From: Klebsiella pneumoniae
GTDB lineage: Bacteria; Pseudomonadota; Gammaproteobacteria; Pseudomonadales; Pseudohongiellaceae
Direction of reading: 5' to 3'
NCBI GenBank assembly: GCA_945869725.1
Contig: CAMBPO010000002.1
Coordinates: forward strand, 28,634-92,633
DNA length: 64,000 nt
Both the position numbers and the translations under genes were made by a program. The notes below the pieces were generated by a model, which saw only the letters and a program-made list of their open reading frames with translations, did not search any database and was not told the DNA's origin. Below, piece after piece: positions 30,309-39,103 of this stretch. The stretch's first letter is position 1. Each line of letters begins with the position of its first letter.

Positions 30309-31253
30309 ATGATCCGTCTTACTACCTTTGCTGTGGTTATCAGCATTGTATCTTTATTTTTAAGTGCGCCTCTGTCCGCCGAGGTGCGTGTTGTTGCGTC
30401 CATAAAACCGTTGCAAATGATTGCCAGTGCAATCACTGAGGGCAGTACCCAGCCAGAAGTACTTATTCCATCAGCACAATCTTATCATCACTTTGTGATT
30501 CGCCCGTCGAGTGTAAAAACCATAGATCAGTCAGAATTACTGATCTGGGTAGGCCCTGAACTGGAAACGTATCTTGTTGATGCGATCGAACAGCAAACTC
30601 CCGGCAAACAAGTGCTGCAGGTGCTCTCTATTCCGGGGTTAATAGTGCATCACTCTGGCTATGATCTGGAAGACAATGTCGAAATGATAGTGCCGATGGA
30701 GGGCTCTCATGCCGGGCATCAACATATCGACGGGAAGGATATAGATCCTCATGTGTGGCTTGATACCAGAAATGGTCGGGTGATTGCAAAGGCGATATTC
30801 CAACAGTTGATTACAATTGATCCTGATTCCGGTGAAAGGTATCTGCGAAATCTTACTGATTTCGAGGCACAACTGGATAGGCTGGAGCTCGAATTGGTCA
30901 GCGTATTTTCAAAACCGAACGCGGCTAAATACGCTGTTTATCATGACGCATTCCGCTATTTTGAAAGGCAGTTTGGACTTCGTCATGATGTAGTATTTGT
31001 CGGAAGCGAAGATATTCAGCCAGGCGTTCGGCACATGCTGGCACTTCGTGAAGCTGTCAATGAAAGGTCGATTGGCTGCCTGATGGAGGACGTGACCTCT
31101 CAGTCCGCGACTATAGATACTATTGTTGGAACAAAAGAAATCGACAGGATAAAGGCAGATACAACAGGGCAAGGCTTGACCTCAGGGCCCACCGCTTATA
31201 TACAGTTAATTGGAAACCTCGCAAACGCCTTCCGGCAGTGTTTTGATCAGTAA
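30309..31253 (+). CDS. znuA: periplasmic zinc-binding protein ZnuA
   Basis: Solute-binding protein that captures zinc in the periplasm for ZnuBC. From the ATG at 30309 it has 314 residues with a signal peptide (MIRLTTFAVVISIVSLF, cleaved after PLSAE-like SAE region). Zinc ligands are expected at His in the QSYHHFVIRPS segment and HEEH-type sites downstream. The variable His/acid-rich loop (EGSHAGHQHIDGKDIDPHVWLD, about 133-154) is diagnostic. An upstream ATG at 30288 is possible but would start right after the Zur site with no ribosome binding site. Confidence 0.94.
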   Translation: MIRLTTFAVVISIVSLFLSAPLSAEVRVVASIKPLQMIASAITEGSTQPEVLIPSAQSYHHFVIRPSSVKTIDQSELLIWVGPELETYLVDAIEQQTPGKQVLQVLSIPGLIVHHSGYDLEDNVEMIVPMEGSHAGHQHIDGKDIDPHVWLDTRNGRVIAKAIFQQLITIDPDSGERYLRNLTDFEAQLDRLELELVSVFSKPNAAKYAVYHDAFRYFERQFGLRHDVVFVGSEDIQPGVRHMLALREAVNERSIGCLMEDVTSQSATIDTIVGTKEIDRIKADTTGQGLTSGPTAYIQLIGNLANAFRQCFDQ

Positions 31254-31294
31254 TCTGATCCTTGGCCAATTAAAGTTCAGCACGGACGTCCCTT

Positions 31295-34027
31295 ATGGCA
31301 TCGGCAAGCCCCCTGATCCTCATTGATGGATCCTCCTATCTGTTTCGAGCCTATCATGCCTTACCACCCTTGCTGAATAGCAAAGGGCAGGCTACTGGCG
31401 CGATAAAGGGCGTGATCAGCATGATCCGTAGCCTCAAAAAGGAGTATCCACTGAGTCCTGTGGCGGTAGTCTTCGATGCCAAAGGCGACACATTCCGCAA
31501 CGAAATCTATAAGGAATATAAGGCTCATCGGCCGCCAATGCCGGATGATCTGCGCAGTCAGATAGAGCCCATCCACAAGATTATTCGGGCTATGGGGCTG
31601 CCGCTTTTGGTGGTGCCGGGTGTTGAGGCGGATGATGTGATCGGCACTCTTGCCGCGCAGGCGCTTGCGCAACAGCGAGATACCCTGATTTCCACGGGTG
31701 ATAAGGATTTGGCGCAACTGGTCAATCAGCACGTGACGCTGATCAACACGATGACAAGTGAGCGACTTGATCCTGCAGGTGTAGAAGTAAAGTTTGGTTT
31801 GCCGCCCTCCCGTATTGTGGACTTTCTGGCTCTTACCGGTGACAAAGTTGACAATATTCCTGGCGTGCCGGGTGTCGGTCCCAAAACAGCGGTCAAATGG
31901 TTGCAGGAATTTGGCTCCATGGGGGGTGTTATTGCCAACGCCGATTCTGTCGCCGGAAAAATAGGTGAAAAGCTGCGTGAAAATCTGGATTCATTGAGGC
32001 TGTCTTATGAGCTGGCTACAATTAAGCTTGATGTAGCTCTTGATGTTTCATTGCAGGAATTGATTCCCGGCGCGGAAGACAAGTCTCAAATGCTCGCGCT
32101 TTTTTCCGAGCTGGAATTTCGTGGTTGGATCAAAGAGCTTGAAAGCCAGGGTATTGAACACTCGGCTGAAGTGCCAGAGTCAGCAGACGTAACTCCGGAT
32201 AATGGGTGGAATACAACAACCCAAAACTATCGGGTCGTAACCTCGGAACAGGATTTGCGGGACTGCATCAAGCACATCAAAAATCGACGTCAGCTATCCA
32301 TTGCTGTGCTGGATACCGGAGAGCACTTTATGCTTTCCAAGGTGATCGGGCTAGCGATGAGCTGGTCACCAGGTGAGGCTGTTTATCTGGCGCTTGATCA
32401 TGACAGTCTCGATTCGCCCTCAACACTTGATCGTCGGGTCTGTCTCGCCCTGTTGAAACCGATACTTGAAGACCCTGACATCCGAAAAGTTGCGCACAAT
32501 AACAAACATGTCAGCCATGTTTTGCAGAACCACGGGATTCTTGTCAGAGGCTGGCGCTTTGACACACATCTGGCTTCCTACGTGATCAACTCCATTGTAG
32601 GTGACCACAGCATTTCAAGTGTGAGTGAGCACTATCTTTCGATTCAGATCCCACAAATACAGAGTTTGATTGGTGCGGGCAGGCAGAAACTGGCGCTGAC
32701 ACAGTCTTCACCGGAAGCGGCGATGGCGTATCTTGCTCCTCAGGCCGATATCGTCGGCAGACTACATCTGAAGTTGGCCGATGAGTTAAGTAAGACTGGC
32801 GAATTGGCAGGTTTGTTCAGATACTACGAGCAGGCACTAAGTCCGGTATTGCAAAAAATGGAGCGACACGGAATTGCCATCGATCCTGAGATGTTGCATC
32901 AACAATCGATTGGGCTGGCTGCGCGCCTGGGAGAACTTGAGCAGGATGTCTATTTGCTGGCAGGAGAAAGTTTTAACCTGGGTTCGCCAAAGCAGCTGCA
33001 GGCCATTCTGTACGACAAACTGAAACTGCCTGTTCTGAAAAAAACCCCGACGGGTCAGCCGTCAACAGCGGAACCGATTCTGCAGGAGTTGGCTCTGGAC
33101 TTTGAATTACCCAATCTGATCATGGAGCATCGTGGTTTAAGCAAACTGAAGTCTACTTACACCGACAAATTACCGTTGGAGATCAATCGCACAACGGGCC
33201 GTATTCACTCCTGCTTTCAGCAGGCGGTAGCCGCTACCGGTCGCCTGTCCTCAACAGAGCCTAATCTGCAGAACATTCCTATTCGCAGTGCCGAGGGACG
33301 AAAGATACGTCAGGCCTTCGTGGCAGCGCACGGCTACAAGCTGCTCGCGGCAGATTACTCACAGGTCGAGTTGCGAATCATGGCGCACCTGTCTCAGGAT
33401 GCGGGCTTATTGGCTGCGTTTGCAAATGCTCAGGATGTGCATAGAGCCACGGCAGCCGAGGTGTTTGGGGTTCCTGTTGCGGAGGTCACCTCGGAGCAGC
33501 GACGGCGTGCAAAGGCCATTAACTTCGGGCTGATCTATGGAATGTCAGCCTTTGGTCTTGCCAAACAGCTCGGCATCGACAGACATGATGCTCAAGACTA
33601 TGTAGACCGCTATTTCGAGCGGTATCCTGGCGTGTACGATTATATGGAAAAGACACGGGAACAAGCAGAAAAGCAGGGATATGTAGAAACCCTGTTTGGA
33701 CGCAGACTATATTTGCCTGATATCAGGGCTGGCAACGGGATGCTGCGAAAAGCTGCGCAACGAACCGCAATCAACGCTCCGATGCAGGGTACGGCAGCTG
33801 ACATTATCAAGCAGGCGATGGTTGATATTGATCATTGGCTGCAGTCTGCGTCACTCGACGCACGACTGGTATTACAGGTTCATGACGAGTTGGTGTTTGA
33901 GGTCAGTGAGCAGGATGTTGGTTTGTTGGCAGAGGGCGTGCGTTTTCGAATGGTTAGTGCTGCAGCTTTGGATGTGCCGCTTGTTGTTGATATTGGCGTT
34001 GGCTCAAATTGGGATAAGGCTCACTGA
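31295..34027 (+). CDS. polA: DNA polymerase I with degenerate proofreading domain
   Basis: Repair and Okazaki-fragment polymerase with 910 residues (E. coli: 928). The 5' nuclease domain (about 1-290) is intact, with VFDAKGDTFR, GVEADDVIGTLA and TGDKDLAQLV. Polymerase motifs are intact: DYSQVELRI (A), RRRAKAINFGLIYG (B) and VHDELVFEV (C). In the 3'-5' exonuclease domain (about 310-510) the metal ligands are lost. Aligned to E. coli, D424 falls on Val (HNNKHVSHVL), D501 on Gln (YLAPQADI) and E357 is not Glu. Proofreading is therefore probably absent. The stop overlaps the end of convergent engB by 7 bases. Confidence 0.96.
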   Translation: MASASPLILIDGSSYLFRAYHALPPLLNSKGQATGAIKGVISMIRSLKKEYPLSPVAVVFDAKGDTFRNEIYKEYKAHRPPMPDDLRSQIEPIHKIIRAMGLPLLVVPGVEADDVIGTLAAQALAQQRDTLISTGDKDLAQLVNQHVTLINTMTSERLDPAGVEVKFGLPPSRIVDFLALTGDKVDNIPGVPGVGPKTAVKWLQEFGSMGGVIANADSVAGKIGEKLRENLDSLRLSYELATIKLDVALDVSLQELIPGAEDKSQMLALFSELEFRGWIKELESQGIEHSAEVPESADVTPDNGWNTTTQNYRVVTSEQDLRDCIKHIKNRRQLSIAVLDTGEHFMLSKVIGLAMSWSPGEAVYLALDHDSLDSPSTLDRRVCLALLKPILEDPDIRKVAHNNKHVSHVLQNHGILVRGWRFDTHLASYVINSIVGDHSISSVSEHYLSIQIPQIQSLIGAGRQKLALTQSSPEAAMAYLAPQADIVGRLHLKLADELSKTGELAGLFRYYEQALSPVLQKMERHGIAIDPEMLHQQSIGLAARLGELEQDVYLLAGESFNLGSPKQLQAILYDKLKLPVLKKTPTGQPSTAEPILQELALDFELPNLIMEHRGLSKLKSTYTDKLPLEINRTTGRIHSCFQQAVAATGRLSSTEPNLQNIPIRSAEGRKIRQAFVAAHGYKLLAADYSQVELRIMAHLSQDAGLLAAFANAQDVHRATAAEVFGVPVAEVTSEQRRRAKAINFGLIYGMSAFGLAKQLGIDRHDAQDYVDRYFERYPGVYDYMEKTREQAEKQGYVETLFGRRLYLPDIRAGNGMLRKAAQRTAINAPMQGTAADIIKQAMVDIDHWLQSASLDARLVLQVHDELVFEVSEQDVGLLAEGVRFRMVSAAALDVPLVVDIGVGSNWDKAH

Positions 34028-34620
34028 GATTCTGCAGTATTCAACCAAGTGTCTAATTTTCCGGACAGCGCATCAACTCCAATATTTTTCAGAGAGGAAA
34101 ACTCTTGCACGGTCGCCATCGGGATGTCTTTGATAACATCCCGGGCTGCCCGCAAAGAGTCCTGAATCGCACCGCGTTTGAGCTTGTCTGACTTGGTCAG
34201 AATGATGTGTAGCGGAACCTGATTATTCCGTGCCCAGTCGATCATCATCAAATCGAAATCCTTGAACACATGGCGGATATCCGTAACCAGAACCAAGCCG
34301 GCCAAGGCTTCACGCTTGTTCAGGTAGTGTTCGAGGTGGACTTGCCAGTTATCCTTGACGGCCAATGGTACTTTTGCGTAGCCGTAACCTGGCAGATCAA
34401 CCAGGTACCTGCCCTCTGCCACCATAAAAAAATTGATCAGCTGCGTACGACCTGGCGTTTTGCTGGCGCGTGCGAGCTGGCCCTGACGTGTAAGTGTGTT
34501 GATCGCACTGGATTTGCCTGCATTGGAGCGTCCGGCAAAAGCGACTTCTTTCAGGCTGTCCAGTGGGCAGCCGCTCAGTTTTGCAGCACTGATAACAAAT
34601 TTTGCATTCTGATAATTCAT
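34021..34620 (-). CDS. engB: ribosome biogenesis GTPase EngB (YsxC/YihA)
   Basis: Small GTPase needed for assembly of the large ribosomal subunit. It has 199 residues. G motifs are FAGRSNAGKSSAIN (G1, about 29-42), GRTQLINFF (G2), VDLPGYGYAKV (G3, about 74-84), LTKSDKLKRG (G4, about 141-150) and the C-terminal EFSSLKNIGVDAL (G5). It is next to polA as in Pseudomonas and divergent from the cytochrome c4 gene. Confidence 0.96.
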   Translation of the reverse strand: MNYQNAKFVISAAKLSGCPLDSLKEVAFAGRSNAGKSSAINTLTRQGQLARASKTPGRTQLINFFMVAEGRYLVDLPGYGYAKVPLAVKDNWQVHLEHYLNKREALAGLVLVTDIRHVFKDFDLMMIDWARNNQVPLHIILTKSDKLKRGAIQDSLRAARDVIKDIPMATVQEFSSLKNIGVDALSGKLDTWLNTAESQ

Positions 34621-34699
34621 AGCGCGGCATTCTACCGGAGCGTCGATGGCCTAAGCCAGTGATTCCTCTGAGAGTGCACCTACACAACTGAAGTAGCTG

Positions 34700-34708
34700 T
34701 GATATACT
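34700..34708 (+). promoter_or_regulatory. candidate extended -10 promoter of cytochrome c4 gene
   Basis: TGATATACT (extended -10, TATACT at 34703-34708) lies about 105 bases upstream of the cytochrome c4 ATG, in the divergent gap with engB. A -35 element is weak. The same nonamer occurs before def. Confidence 0.38.
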
Positions 34709-34812
34709 CTGCGGCCGCTGCGTCCCTTTTCGCCGCTCTCTCAGCAAAGCAATCGGGATTGCCAAGTAACTCAAATACTGTTTTATACACTGTTCAGGAA
34801 CTACGATTCTCC

Positions 34813-35424
34813 ATGAAAAGACTAGTGTTTTCTCTGGCGTCAATTCTCATGGCTGTCACCAGCTTAACAGTCCACGCTGATGGCGACCCCACAGCAGGCG
34901 AAAGTAAGGTCGCGGTATGCGCAGCGTGCCACGGTGCAGATGGCAATAGTGCCATTGGCAGCAATCCAAAGTTGGCAGGCCAGAATGAGCGATACACGCT
35001 AAAACAATTGCTGGACGTTAAGTCCGGCGCCCGCTCGATAGCGATGATGACGGGTCTGCTTGATAATTTTAATGAGCAGGATCTTGCAGATATCGCTGCG
35101 TTCTATGCGTCGAAGGAAGGTACCGTCAACGGTGCAAATCCTGATCTGATCGAGTTAGGTCAGCGCATTTACAGAGGCGGAGTTGAAGAGCTGGGAGTTG
35201 CTGCTTGTTCAGCGTGTCACTCACCGGATGGCAGTGGTGTTGCCCAAGCTGGTTTTCCTGCGCTCGGTGGCCAACATGCAGAGTACATTTTGACCCAGCT
35301 GAAAGCATTTCGCTCTGGCACCCGTAACAACGATGGCGACTCTGCTCCAATGCGTATTGTGGCCGAACGCCTGACAGACGCTGAAATAGAAGCGCTGGCA
35401 AGTTATGTTTCCGGTCTGAATTAA
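34813..35424 (+). CDS. cytochrome c4, diheme periplasmic cytochrome
   Basis: Diheme cytochrome of the c4 family, thought to carry electrons to terminal oxidases. From the ATG at 34813 it has 203 residues with a signal peptide (about 1-20, ending near VHADG). Two homologous halves carry heme sites CAACHG (about 34-39) and CSACHS (about 132-137), each followed by a Met-bearing segment (MMTGLL and PMRIVAERL). The gene lies between engB and dsbA as in Pseudomonas. It is a plausible donor to the caa3 oxidase above. Confidence 0.93.
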   Translation: MKRLVFSLASILMAVTSLTVHADGDPTAGESKVAVCAACHGADGNSAIGSNPKLAGQNERYTLKQLLDVKSGARSIAMMTGLLDNFNEQDLADIAAFYASKEGTVNGANPDLIELGQRIYRGGVEELGVAACSACHSPDGSGVAQAGFPALGGQHAEYILTQLKAFRSGTRNNDGDSAPMRIVAERLTDAEIEALASYVSGLN

Positions 35425-35500
35425 TTACCTCCGCGTTCAGCGAATATTCAGTCTGGACGCGGTCTACTGGCGCTACAGGAACCGAATCGGAGAGACGACA

Positions 35501-36145
35501 ATGATCAAATCAATAATCAAGTATGCTGGCGCTGCAGTAATGCTGTCGTTTATGGCATCGACCCTAAAGGCACAACCAGCGCTGTATGTTGCCGGAACCC
35601 ACTTTGAGGAACTGCCCGCAGCAGTCAGGACCAATAATCCTGAGAAGATCGAAGTGCTGGAAGTATTCTGGTATGGATGTGGACACTGTTTCCGCTTTCA
35701 GCCATTGGTCGACGACTGGGCGCACAATGCCGATGACGACGTTGATTACCTGCGTTTTCCAGCTATCTGGAATGAGATGATGAAGATACATGCTCAAGCG
35801 TATTACACAGCAGAAAGTCTGAACGTGGTAGATAAAGTTCATACACCGATATTTGAAGCGATTAACCTTGAGAACAATCGCTTGCAGAATGAGCGACAGC
35901 TTGCTGATATGTTTGCGCTGCACGGTGTAGGTGAAGAAGACTTTTTACGAGCATTTAATTCCTTCCCCGTTCAAACCAAGGTCAACCAGGCGGAGCAACG
36001 CATGAGTGACTACCAGATCCGCAGCACGCCGAATGTGATTGTCAACGGCAAGTATCTGGTAACAACCAATGATGCGGTAACAACGCAGCAGGACATGCTC
36101 ACAATCGTCGATTTTCTGGTCGCAAAGGAGCGAGCTACGCGCTGA
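35501..36145 (+). CDS. dsbA: thiol:disulfide interchange protein DsbA
   Basis: Periplasmic oxidase that introduces disulfide bonds into exported proteins. It has 214 residues: signal peptide (about 1-24), thioredoxin fold with the active site CGHC (Cys60 and Cys63, in FWYGCGHCFRF) and the cis-Pro loop STPNVIVNGKY (about 178-188). An inserted helical domain lies between. CGHC is slightly different from the E. coli CPHC but is common in Pseudomonas-type DsbA. DsbA typically helps type II secretion, whose genes lie just downstream. Confidence 0.95.
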   Translation: MIKSIIKYAGAAVMLSFMASTLKAQPALYVAGTHFEELPAAVRTNNPEKIEVLEVFWYGCGHCFRFQPLVDDWAHNADDDVDYLRFPAIWNEMMKIHAQAYYTAESLNVVDKVHTPIFEAINLENNRLQNERQLADMFALHGVGEEDFLRAFNSFPVQTKVNQAEQRMSDYQIRSTPNVIVNGKYLVTTNDAVTTQQDMLTIVDFLVAKERATR

Positions 36146-36154
36146 TTTTAGATG

Positions 36155-36183
36155 CGCCGGCCGATCACTTTCGTCGGCCGGCG
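36155..36183. terminator. hairpin after dsbA
   Basis: A perfect ten-base stem CGCCGGCCGA / TCGGCCGGCG with a nine-base loop, starting nine bases after the dsbA stop. The following bases (TAGTATTT) are only weakly T-rich, so efficient termination is likely but not certain. Confidence 0.6.
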
Positions 36184-36209
36184 TAGTATTTAATCAGGGT
36201 TGGAAGCTC

Positions 36210-36954
36210 ATGGTTCAGCGAATACCGGATGAATAGGCGCAGCGCTGGAAGCGCAAATTTCTTGATGCTGTTGAACAGCATGGAATTAGAGACAAATCCT
36301 TAACCGCCCGCATTAAACTTCTGAGGCATGATTTTTTCGGCGCGAGTCTGGCCGGTGGCAGCCACGACCTGCGACTCGATAAGTAGTTGGCAGATCTTCG
36401 CGCGAGCCTTCATGGCGATGATCGGGAGGCTGGTCTTGAAAGACTGCTCGAACAAATCAAACAGTCACGCATTCGAGAACGCAAACACTGAACTCTCTGA
36501 ACTGCCGTAGCCGCCTGAAAAGTCTGTGCACTCAAATGAAGTAATCACCTCGTCTGTCGAGAGAAACAAAAGCAGCCACGATAATGTGGTAAATGCGTCC
36601 ATGTCTGTTGGCCTGAACAATGCACTGCGACAGTAGCTGCCCCTCCAGCCCGAAGATAACAGCAGATTTTCATCTAAGCAGGATGAGGCAGAAGTCATCG
36701 AAAGTGAGTCGATCAGGCGCAGCGTGATCAAAGGATTAAAGTGGTATGACGTTGTCGCCATCCTTGAGCAAATTCTGCTGCAGAGGCAGAATTAGATGGC
36801 AAGGTCCACACGCAGATTCAGGGTATCAAGATCACAGTTGAGCACTCTGATAGAGGAATCCCTGCGAGAGGACAGTCCGCAAACCCATTTTGACAGAGCG
36901 GACGATGCTCTTTACCAGAGGCAAGGGAAATGGGCGCAATCCTGCGCACAGTGA
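36210..36954 (+). pseudogene. decayed DgcH-like diguanylate cyclase (GGDEF) gene
   Basis: No intact gene, but three stretches read as fragments of one protein. Frame 1 from ATG 36210 gives a helical N-terminus (WKRKFLDAVEQHG, LTARIKLLRHDFFGASLAGG, DREAGLERLLEQIKQ) broken by TAG at 36234 and 36384 and ended by TGA at 36489. Frame 2 continues with two TAGs and gives SESIRRSVIKGLKWYDVVAI, ending at 36793-36795. Then IQGIKITV (frame 1) and LREDSPQTHFDRADDALYQ (frame 2) match the last part of a GGDEF domain. The GGDEF core itself is deleted. Pseudomonas has a DgcH-type cyclase near dsbA, which this probably once was. Confidence 0.65.
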
Positions 36955-37100
36955 TCGTTAACGGCAGGTCAAACTTTTCTCCACAAGCAAGCGTCTTATT
37001 GCCCTGTAGCACAACGCCTGACTCGTGATCAGCAAACCAATCCGAGTCTTGTTCTGCGTATAATCCGGCATCGTGCAGCAAAAATAACAGGGATCACTCA
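36955..37100. other. non-coding remainder before the type II secretion operon
   Basis: The 146 bases between the pseudogene and gspL. Short open frames on the minus strand span it but show no family features. It probably contains the gsp operon promoter; no clear -10/-35 pair was recognised. Confidence 0.3.
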
Positions 37101-38498
37101 ATGAATTTGAGCACAGTAAGCGAGAAGCTGCAGGAGTTGCGTGGCAGTTTTGCCCGACATGCAAACGTGTGTGTTTCGATGGCGAACAAGGTCAATGTCG
37201 CACTCCTGTTGTTTGATGATCAGATGGTAGAACTGCACAGTGGACGCTCCACCCGGGTATCCCGCTCTGAATCAGACCCGGAAATCAGGTCAATCACGCA
37301 TGGTGCTTTTTCTGCGGCTGAGTTGGCAGAAGCTGCTGCCTCGCTGCTGATGGACAGCGCACAAACAGAAAAAGTGTGCATCTTACTGTTACCACCCTCA
37401 GAATTTTATATCAGCGAAACAACCCTGCCGCCAGCCGGCCTTGATCTGCAACGTTCTGCGTTACAGTTGCAGGCAATGACAGTATTGCCGGAATTTGAGA
37501 AAACACTGAATGTCGGGTTTATACCTGGTCAACAACAGGCGCTACCAGTAGTGTCAACCGGCCTGGCTGCCTGGCTGCCGACAGAGCGAACCGAAAGCCT
37601 ATTTAAGGCTTTTTTATCAAAAAGGATATTCCTTGCCTCTGTGGCGCCGAGGCTGGCACTGTTTACCGAACAGTTAATGAGTTCAGTTGCGGATAACGGC
37701 GCGTCAGGCCAGCCCTTGTCCGCTATTGAGGATGAAGATCAACAGCTGACCACTGTGTTCCAACTCAACCGGCACGGATTGATGACGTGTATCCAGTGTT
37801 CGGCAAGTGATCGTGTGCTGCCTGAGCTGTACCAGACGTTTCTTCAGGAGCGCGGCGCAGATCTCCCGGCGCAGAACATCCTGCTACTGCACGGTGCCGC
37901 CGATTATCTCCGAAACAGCCCGTTTAAGTCCGGCCATATCTCCGGTCAGTCTGGAAAATTGTCAAGCCTGGCTGCTGCCGGAGTTTTCCCCGAAGCCGCT
38001 TTGTCTGCACGCCATCAGCTAGAGCAAGGCAAGCTGCGAAAAGAGCTGCTTAAAGTGGCCGCCGCCGCAGTACTGGTCGTCAGTTTGCCGTTTGTCTGGC
38101 AGTCGTTTCAGTTGTTTCGCCTCAATGCCGAACTTGATCGTGTGCAAGAGCAGTCATTAGCTGCGCGTGCAGATCAGGCGGTGGTGCGCAACTTTGAAAA
38201 TGATTGGGGGACCTTTATTGAGTTTCCCGAGCAGGATGTTGGCCTGGTATTGCAGACGCTGCAGCCGGTGATCAATCCGGGATTACTGAGCGCACTCGCG
38301 CTAGATGAGGGATTGTTAAGTATCGAAGGAGAAAGCCCGGATCCACAGAATATTCTGGAGCAGCTAGAACAGAATCCGATGTTTACCGAAGTGGATTTTG
38401 CGCGCGCCACCAATAACAATCGCTACTTCATCGATCTGAGATTAAGCACAGTGAACTTTTCTGCGTATCGCGAATGGCATTTCCCGGAGCCACGCTGA
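37101..38498 (+). CDS. gspL: type II secretion inner-membrane protein GspL-like (PilM/PilN-type)
   Basis: First gene of the secretion operon, 465 residues. A cytoplasmic actin-like domain (about 1-300) is followed by one transmembrane helix (about 315-337, KVAAAAVLVVSLPFVWQSF) and a periplasmic ferredoxin-like domain (about 360-460). This is the GspL layout. In such systems the cytoplasmic part binds the GspE ATPase. Sequence identity to known GspL proteins is low by eye, so the call rests on architecture and position before gspM and gspE. Its stop overlaps the next ATG (TGATG). Confidence 0.7.
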   Translation: MNLSTVSEKLQELRGSFARHANVCVSMANKVNVALLLFDDQMVELHSGRSTRVSRSESDPEIRSITHGAFSAAELAEAAASLLMDSAQTEKVCILLLPPSEFYISETTLPPAGLDLQRSALQLQAMTVLPEFEKTLNVGFIPGQQQALPVVSTGLAAWLPTERTESLFKAFLSKRIFLASVAPRLALFTEQLMSSVADNGASGQPLSAIEDEDQQLTTVFQLNRHGLMTCIQCSASDRVLPELYQTFLQERGADLPAQNILLLHGAADYLRNSPFKSGHISGQSGKLSSLAAAGVFPEAALSARHQLEQGKLRKELLKVAAAAVLVVSLPFVWQSFQLFRLNAELDRVQEQSLAARADQAVVRNFENDWGTFIEFPEQDVGLVLQTLQPVINPGLLSALALDEGLLSIEGESPDPQNILEQLEQNPMFTEVDFARATNNNRYFIDLRLSTVNFSAYREWHFPEPR

Positions 38499-39103
38499 TG
38501 TCATTGATGAAAAAAATGCCAGATATTGGGCTGCGCCGCCCATTGGAAACCAGAGAAAAACGCATTCTGGGGTTGGCGTTGTTTGTTGCGGTCATTTTTT
38601 TGCTCACCAATGGCCTGCCAGCGTTGTTGGATTTTTATGATTCACGCAGTCAGCAGTTAGACGGTCTGCGCGCAGATATTGAGAGAGAGCAGCGGCTGAT
38701 CAGCAGTGCTCCCGACTGGGCGCAGCGCAGCGCTGATGTAGAACAGCGTCTGACAGCGCTAGAGTCGAGCCTGTTTCTCGCAGATTCTTCAGCGCTGCTG
38801 GCGGCATCCATACAAAGGCAGGCCCGCGAAATTGGTGCTGAAAACGGCGTAATGATCACCTCCGTCAGCCTTGCAGAAACCAGCATTTCGGCTGACTGGT
38901 TGATGGTAGAACAAACCATGTCCTTTGCGCTGGAAGATCAGAACAGCACATTGCGCTTCCTTAATGCGTTAAAACAGTCGCAGCCCTTTTTGGGGGTGAG
39001 CCGCTTTGACTTGCGCGGGAACCGCAGTCAATACATCGGCGAGATTACCGTCGTCGGTTTCAGTCGTATCCCGCCAAGTGTGTCATCGGAGGACGAGTCG
39101 TGA
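38498..39103 (+). CDS. gspM: type II secretion protein GspM-like
   Basis: 201 residues with one transmembrane helix near the N-terminus (about 26-46, ILGLALFVAVIFLLTNGL), a coiled-coil segment (about 50-95, SRSQQLDGLRADIEREQRL) and a small periplasmic domain with a ferredoxin-like pattern. This matches GspM/PilO architecture, which pairs with GspL. I take the ATG at 38498 overlapping the gspL stop. An in-frame start at 38474 inside gspL is less likely. Assignment is by position and shape. Confidence 0.7.
   Translation: MSLMKKMPDIGLRRPLETREKRILGLALFVAVIFLLTNGLPALLDFYDSRSQQLDGLRADIEREQRLISSAPDWAQRSADVEQRLTALESSLFLADSSALLAASIQRQAREIGAENGVMITSVSLAETSISADWLMVEQTMSFALEDQNSTLRFLNALKQSQPFLGVSRFDLRGNRSQYIGEITVVGFSRIPPSVSSEDES

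Noticed and set aside
36390-36490. Transposase-like (IS66) fragment
   Set aside because: The ERLLEQIKQSR stretch first suggested an IS66 protein, but adjoining fragments fit a DgcH-type N-terminus better and no terminal repeats are present.
36465-36761. 98-codon minus-strand frame after dsbA
   Set aside because: Its plus strand reads as decayed diguanylate cyclase; the minus frame is Ser-rich with no family pattern.
36818-37081. 87-codon minus-strand frame before gspL
   Set aside because: It opposes the last GGDEF fragment of the pseudogene and has no ribosome binding site or recognisable domain.
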